This document shows positions 58,858-64,000 of a stretch of 64,000 bases of DNA, piece after piece (the stretch's first letter is position 1; each line of letters starts with the position of its first letter). The translations under genes were made by a program, and so were the position numbers. Origin of the DNA: Lepus europaeus (Eukaryota > Chordata > Mammalia > Lagomorpha > Leporidae); NCBI RefSeq assembly GCF_033115175.1, contig NC_084838.1, positions 91,663,968-91,727,967 on the forward strand, in the 5' to 3' direction. The notes under the pieces were generated by a model. That model did not search any database. It was not told the DNA's origin and saw only the letters and a program-made list of their open reading frames with translations.

Positions 58858-59480
58858 TCTATAATAAAATTTTGATGCATGGTATACCAAAAGTCTGGAT
58901 TTCCCCACATTCTGTGGGATACAGATCGTGTAGTACAAGCAGACCTCAGAGACTGGACCTACATGGTAGGGAGGGGCTGGAGAGGGTTGCCTCTTCACAC
59001 CTGTGCCTTTTTAGTCCCACTTTTGAAAGATCCCTTTTCAAGGTAAATAGAAAAGTTGTGAAAGAGTTTTTATCAGTGTATTACATGAATTTTGATCTAA
59101 TCGTTTGAGTACTAGCTTGATAAGCTTCATAAAGCAATTGGATGTAATATGGTGACATCATTTAATCAGATTCACAGCTATAGGAAAATACTTGATTTTT
59201 AGAACAGAACAAAGAATAAAGTTATAAAAGTAAAAGCCGTGAAATATTAGCAGCAAATGAGCAAATAAATGACTAGCAGCAGTCACTTGCTGTTTTTGCC
59301 TTCAAGAACTTGGCAAGTGTTATTTGGGTTTCAAGTGTTAGGGTATAGTTATTTTGTAGTTTCTTATTTTCCCCCTTGAATAGCTGAACAAATTGACTAA
59401 ACAATCAAGTCTTTTCTGTCTGGGGTGCCAGCAAGTGGTCACAGTGAAGGCTTTGTGTTAGTCCTTTAATAAAAAAAGGA
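58858..59480. other. Intron 3, nothing recognised
   Basis: About 620 bases; no supported feature. Confidence 0.4.
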
Positions 59481-59779
59481 AAAGATTCATTTATTTATTT
59501 GAAAGTCATTACAAAGAGAGAGAGAGATCTTCCATCTGCTGGTTCACTCCCCAGATGGCTACAGTGGCTGGGGCTGGGTCAGGCTGAAGCCAGGAGCTTC
59601 ATCTGGGTCTTTCACATGGGTAACGGGGGTCCAAACACTTGGGCCAACTTCTGTCGGTTTTCCTAGGCCATTGGCAGGGAGTTGGATCTGAAGTGGAGTG
59701 GTCAGGACACAAATTGGCACCTGCATGGGATGCCATTATCACAGGTGGTGACTTTATCCTTTTGCCACAATGCCAGCCC
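59481..59779 (-). repeat. CSINE, older subfamily, - strand
   Basis: AGATTCATTTATTTATTTGA, CATCTGCTGGTTCACTCC, head ending GCCACAATGCCAGCCCC. Confidence 0.91.
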
Positions 59780-59980
59780 CTTTTTGAGGACATGAATGCC
59801 TGGGGTTTCTGTGGACTTGCTGTGTTCTGGAATGTGGGAGCCATCCTGTGCTCACCACTGTCTAGGTATGTCTCTGCCTCCAGCCGTGTGGTAAGAACTT
59901 GCATAGTGAATATGTCCTGGAGTGTGGCTGGCTGGCACCCATGCTACCAAACCAGTTCTAGGGCTTGCAGCCTCATGCTG

Positions 59981-60286
59981 TTTTTGTTTTTTAAAGATTT
60001 GTTCATTTGTTTGAAAGGCGGAGTTACAGAGAGAGAAGCAGAGACAGAGAAGGAGGTCTTCTGTCTGCTGGCCCGAATGGCTAGCGCTGGGCCAGGCTGA
60101 AACCAAGAGCCTGGAATTCCATCCAGGTCTCCCATGTGGCTGGCAGGGGCCCAAGTACTTGGGCCATCTTCTGCTGCTTTCCCAGATGCATTAGCAGGGA
60201 GCTGGATCAGAAGTGGAGCACCTGGGACCTACAAATCAGTTGCGAGTGTTGTAGGGAATGGCTTAACCTACTGTGCCCCAGTGCAG
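59981..60286 (-). repeat. CSINE, older subfamily, - strand
   Basis: TTAAAGATTTGTTCATTTGT, GA run, GTGGCTGGCAGGGGCCCAAG, head ending ACTGTGCCCCAGTGCAG. Confidence 0.9.
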
Positions 60287-60642
60287 AGGTTTTAAAAATA
60301 CAAATTAGATTACAGGAGCTTATCATGAAACAGGAAATGTCTACTGTCTCATGGACTGTGATATGTCAAAGAGATGGAGCCTGTGCAGTAGGTTGCTAGG
60401 CATCTTTTGTTCCGCAAGCACTTTCCATATTAGGCCTGTCACTGATGGAGGTTGCAGCACAAAATTTTTCAGTATGGAGTGGCTAGAAGACTGGGGGAAA
60501 GATGATGCCAAAAGTGAAAATCTCATTTAAGAGAATCTTTTTGCCTAGAGACAGTCATTAATTTCCACCAAACAGTGCCTATGTATTATTTAATTTTCTC
60601 TTCTGCAGGAAGAGGAATACCTGAATCTATGTCTTCTGCAGT
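60287..60642. other. Intron 3, nothing recognised
   Basis: No supported feature. Confidence 0.4.
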
Positions 60643-60650
60643 CCTAAATT

Positions 60651-60973
60651 TCTTTTTTATTTTTAAACATTAATTTTATCTATTTGAATAGCAGAATTAG
60701 AGGGAGAGAGAGAGAGAGAGAGAAATCTTTCATTCACTAGATCACTCCCCAAATGGCTTTAACTGCTAGGGCTGGGCCAAACCAAAGCCAAGAGCCAGGT
60801 GCTTCATCCAGCCTCCCGTGTGGGTGCAGGGGTCCAAGGACTTGGGCCATCTTCTGCTGCTTTTCCAGGGAGGAAAAAGCAGGGAGCTGGATCAGAAGTG
60901 GATCAGCAGGGACTTAAACCAGCACCCACATAGGATGCCTGCAGCTGAACCTGTTATGCCATAATGCAAGCCC
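60651..60973 (-). repeat. CSINE, older subfamily, - strand, with short TSD
   Basis: CCTAAATT at 60643-60650 and 60974-60981. Complete but diverged. Confidence 0.91.
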
Positions 60974-60981
60974 CCTAAATT

Positions 60982-61345
60982 AATTTCTTTGCTTAGGAAG
61001 CAAGTAACTAACAACTAATGAAATTGCTGCAGAGTCCCATGAAAAAGGCAACTGATCATGAACATTTGCTTTCTTTTTCTTAAAGATGATGAAAGAAAAA
61101 AGAGGAAGTAATGAAATTTTCATTACAGTATTTTTGTAGTCTGTGTTTTTGAGCAGAAAGGGCAGTCTTCATTAACCCTCCTATGCAGTTACGGCTGTGA
61201 TGAGATGAACCGAGGCTATTTTAGAATCCAGCACAGCCAATGACATGTTTTGTGAGTAAACAAGTCTTGGTATAGTTTTCCCAGTTTAAAACATGTTGAT
61301 AAATAGCTTATCTATATGATGCATGTACTTATGTAGTTACTTGTA
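60982..61345. other. Intron 3, nothing recognised
   Basis: AT-rich; no supported feature. Confidence 0.4.
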
Positions 61346-61520
61346 AATATCAGAGCTCTTCAAAGAGTTCATGGAAAATATATATTATGAAAACATGTGG
61401 ATTTCAAGAATTTTTGCACCAAAATAAACTTTTAATTCCATTTTCTAAGACCCTTTTGAAGTAGGGATCTTCAAAAAGTTTGTGGATAAATGGAATTAAA
61501 AGATAAAAATATAAACTTTA
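61346..61520. repeat. Palindromic MITE-like element plus partial second copy
   Basis: TCTTCAAAGAGTTCATGGAA, TTTTTGCACCAAAATAAACT, TTTAATTCCATTTTCTAAG and CCCTTTTGAAGTAG form an element with inverted ends. At 61467 a partial copy in the opposite orientation follows (ATCTTCAAAAAGTTTGTGGA, ATGGAATTAAAAGATAAAAA). Confidence 0.7.
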
Positions 61521-61752
61521 TCATTTCTCGGCATTAGCTCTATAATGTTCAAGACACTTTTTTAAGTGATAATAACAAGCACTAATTGGTATTAGAACAG
61601 AGGGGCCTGTGAATTTAGCCATGTCAATGCAGTGGGTTTTTTTACATTATTAAATGAAGACATTAAGAAACAAGAATAAGAGGAACCAAATCAGGACTAC
61701 AGAGCGGGAACCTCATGACTTCCTGTTAAGAAATTGCCTTTGTTTGGTATAG

Positions 61753-61816
61753 AGGCGTGATGAACTTTGTCAAAGCACTCTGGTAGGCGTGATGAACTTT
61801 GTCAAAGCACTCTGGT
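61753..61816. repeat. Perfect 32-bp tandem duplication
   Basis: A 32-base unit starting AGGCGTGATGAACTTTGTCA (61753-61784) is repeated without a mismatch at 61785-61816. Confidence 0.98.
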
Positions 61817-62080
61817 GTTTCGCCTAACAGGTAAGATGACTGCATCTCAGATGGCAGTGCCTGGGTTCAGTTCCTGGCTCCAGGCCCTGACTGCAGCTTC
61901 CTGCAAATGTGGACCCTGATGGCAGCAATGATGGCTCAAGTGATTGGGTTCCTGCCACTCACATGGGAGGCTTGCATTGAGTTCCTGGCTCCTGGCTTTG
62001 TCCCTAGATAGCAGCTGTTGTAGTCATTTGGGAAGTCAACTAATAGAAGAGAGCTCTCTGTTTCTTATAAAAAGAAGAGG
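61817..62080 (+). repeat. CSINE, old head type, + strand
   Basis: CTGCATCTCAGATGGCAGTG, TGGGTTCAGTTCC B-box remnant, CTGCCACTCACATGGGAGGC, TCATTTGGGAAGTCAACTAA. The tail is degraded. Confidence 0.8.
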
Positions 62081-62765
62081 ATTCAGAATAAGCAAATGTT
62101 ATTTCCCTTTCGTTTGGAAAGTCAACAAGGAAAATACTTTGAGTATCCCAAAAAACTGTTGCCACAACCTTCTGCTTTGTCCCGGTCTGCTTTGGATAGA
62201 CCACTTTTACCTCTTTGTGCTTTGTCTTTATGATTGTACAGGTAAAGCCATGTTTCATACCCTATTCCAGTTATTGGAAGAAATACCTCAGAATCCTAAT
62301 GATACTTTTTAAAAATTGCCCTTGAAAGTTCTGATCTTTTCTGCAGTTGATCTGGGTGCAACAATTTTGGCATCCTCTGAGCAGAAAGTTTGTTCTGTTT
62401 GAATTTTTCATTCAAAATGATACAAGCTGAATCCAGCTTATATTGAGATACCCATGGTGTTGGCTGTTGTCTCTGTAGATAATCATTAGTTTTCTTCAGT
62501 TAGGGTGTGAATAAGATTAGCCACTGATGTGGACGGTCTGCTGCTGTGGGCTTCAGCATCACCTTGTCTCTTAAGGCAAGTTATCTATTTGTAAGCTGCT
62601 GACTGGGGGGAGCATTGTCCCCATAAACGTTTTGTAAAGCATCACCAGTTTCACTATTCTTTACCATCAATTTGATGCTTGTTTTTGTTTCAATTTTAGC
62701 AAAATTGATATTGTTTTGATCTGTACAACAGATGTACTTCTTAGGACCTCAGACTAGATCTTGTC
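62081..62765. other. Intron 3, nothing recognised
   Basis: About 690 bases; no supported feature. Confidence 0.4.
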
Positions 62766-62875
62766 CAGATACATTATAACAAATTAACATGAGTTTACTT
62801 TGGTGCAAAAGAATTTTGAAATCCATGCAGTTTATAAGCTGCATTTTATGAACTTTTTGGAGATTCCTTATAGAT
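62766..62875. repeat. Palindromic MITE-like element, partial
   Basis: TTTACTTTGGTGCAAAAGAA, TTTTGAAATCCATGCAG and TATGAACTTTTTGGAGATTC match the elements at 42.97 and 61.35 kb. Confidence 0.65.
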
Positions 62876-63960
62876 TTTATGTTTGTAAATATATGTCTTC
62901 ATTTAAGTGTATCAGGGAATCTTGTTACTACAAGGAATTCTCTGGTAAATCCTGTTGAAAACGTCACGTATAGAATCTAGGTGTTCAGTTGAGTGCTGTG
63001 GTAAGTATAAGTGCCTCAGTGCAGTAAAATCCTCCTGCATGTCCCTGTAGCATTATATTTTTCTGTCCCCAGCCGCTTTCTTGTGGTGGTGGGGGGGGGA
63101 TCTACTGTTATGATCGTGCCCTAAGGATGTTCCTTCAGGATGCTGTCAGCAAACTCACTCTCAGCTGGGTTGGAAACCAGTCAGGTATGGCAGGTGTATG
63201 TTGGGCTACAGACACCATCTGGGCTGTGTTTTCCATGTCTAGGCAGAGTCCCAGCTTTGGTGTTGTTTAGCCAATCAGAAGGGTTTAGGGAACACTTTAG
63301 TTTTTTTTTTTTTTTTCCTAATTTTCTTCTTCCTTTTTTTGTTTAATGATCAACAGATTTGTTACCTTTTTGTTAGAGACCAGAGGTACAAAACGAGGCT
63401 AACTGGGCTAAATCAAGGTGTGGGCAGGGCCTTGCTCCTTCTGGGAAAGCCTAGGAGAATATTCCTGACCCTGTCCAGCTTTTCCAAGTTTCTTGGCTTG
63501 TGGCCCCTCCTTTGTCATCCAGGCCAACCACAGGCAGTGACTGACACTAACCCCTCTGCTTCCTTTCCTAGTGGTTGCAGTGGCCTGTCTGAATTACCCA
63601 TGACAGTCTTATTTTTTGAGCAACCTTAATCCCGTCTTGCTGCCCAACACAACACACAGGCTCTGCAGAGTGGCTTTGGACAGCCTGGGGAGGCCGATAC
63701 TCTGATTAACATAAAGCCTCTCCTTTTAGATGTATTTTTAATCATCATTAGGTGTTTTTTTAGACGTCTCATCAGTGATGGAAGGCTGCTGGTTGTGCTT
63801 TTAACCTGATGGGTGTAAGCAGCTGTATTGTATGTCATCTGTGAAAAGTAAAGCCTAGTTCTTAAGCTTCACAGCATGAGAGCTCCGGAGGAGAAGCGCT
63901 GGGGCCAAGGTCTCATGGATGGGTGAGAATTGGGGGCTGACAGGTATGTTGTTTTCCCAG
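62876..63960. other. FAM120A: End of FAM120A intron 3, with acceptor
   Basis: About 1.1 kb without a recognised repeat. Ends GTTGTTTTCCCAG before exon 4, with a branch-like CTGAC at 63937-63941. A perfect-looking donor motif CAG|GTATGT sits at 63941-63949, inside the acceptor region. Confidence 0.7.
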
Positions 63961-64000
63961 GTCCGGGCCCACCAGCTGGTCTTGCCACCCTGTGATGTAG
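63961..64000 (+). CDS. FAM120A: FAM120A coding exon 4, partial (runs off window)
   Basis: The 40 visible bases encode VRAHQLVLPPCDV (residues 269-281) plus one base of the next codon. They continue the frame from exon 3 in phase 0, and the peptide is a strongly conserved FAM120 segment. The acceptor is TTTTCCCAG|GTC. The donor lies beyond the window. Confidence 0.95.

Overview
The window is mammalian nuclear DNA, most likely from a lagomorph (rabbit, Oryctolagus). The main evidence is very many copies of the tRNA-derived CSINE (C-repeat) family. These have a tRNA-like head with a GGTTC-[G/T]AGTCC B box, a CT-rich stretch, and either an (AATAAA)n-type tail or, in a younger subfamily, a pure poly(A) tail. 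Ancient mammalian L1, MaLR-type LTR, MER2/Tigger, MER20 and MIR fragments lie between them.

One protein gene is clearly present: the 5' part of FAM120A (OSSA, constitutive coactivator of PPAR-gamma-like protein 1) on the + strand. Exon 1 (coding 14445-14918) sits in a CpG island at about 13440-15650. Exon 2 is 40907-41153, exon 3 is 44493-44575, and exon 4 starts at 63961 and runs off the window. The four pieces join in frame and encode residues 1-281, which cover most of the N-terminal XPG/FEN-like (PIN-fold) domain. Introns are about 26.0, 3.3 and 19.4 kb.

Layout: 1-13.4 kb is intergenic or upstream DNA (old L1, LTR and hAT fragments, about 15 SINEs, and low-repeat stretches at 6.1-8.1 kb). 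13.4-15.65 kb is the CpG-island promoter, with a short uORF, a YY1-type motif read on the - strand, and a long - strand ORF antisense to exon 1. In human an antisense gene, FAM120AOS, overlaps this promoter, so part of that gene may lie here, but I could not identify its exons. 15.65-64 kb is intronic sequence dominated by nested retroposons around the three small exons.

I found no tRNA/rRNA gene, CRISPR array, prophage or other unknown multi-gene system. The most interesting items are structural: a CSINE joined to an L1 ORF2-like fragment inside one target-site duplication, CSINEs that mix features of two subfamilies, a CSINE with an internal duplication, a 43-bp L1-end-like insertion with a 16-bp duplication, dispersed palindromic MITE-like repeats, and the antisense/uORF architecture of the FAM120A promoter.
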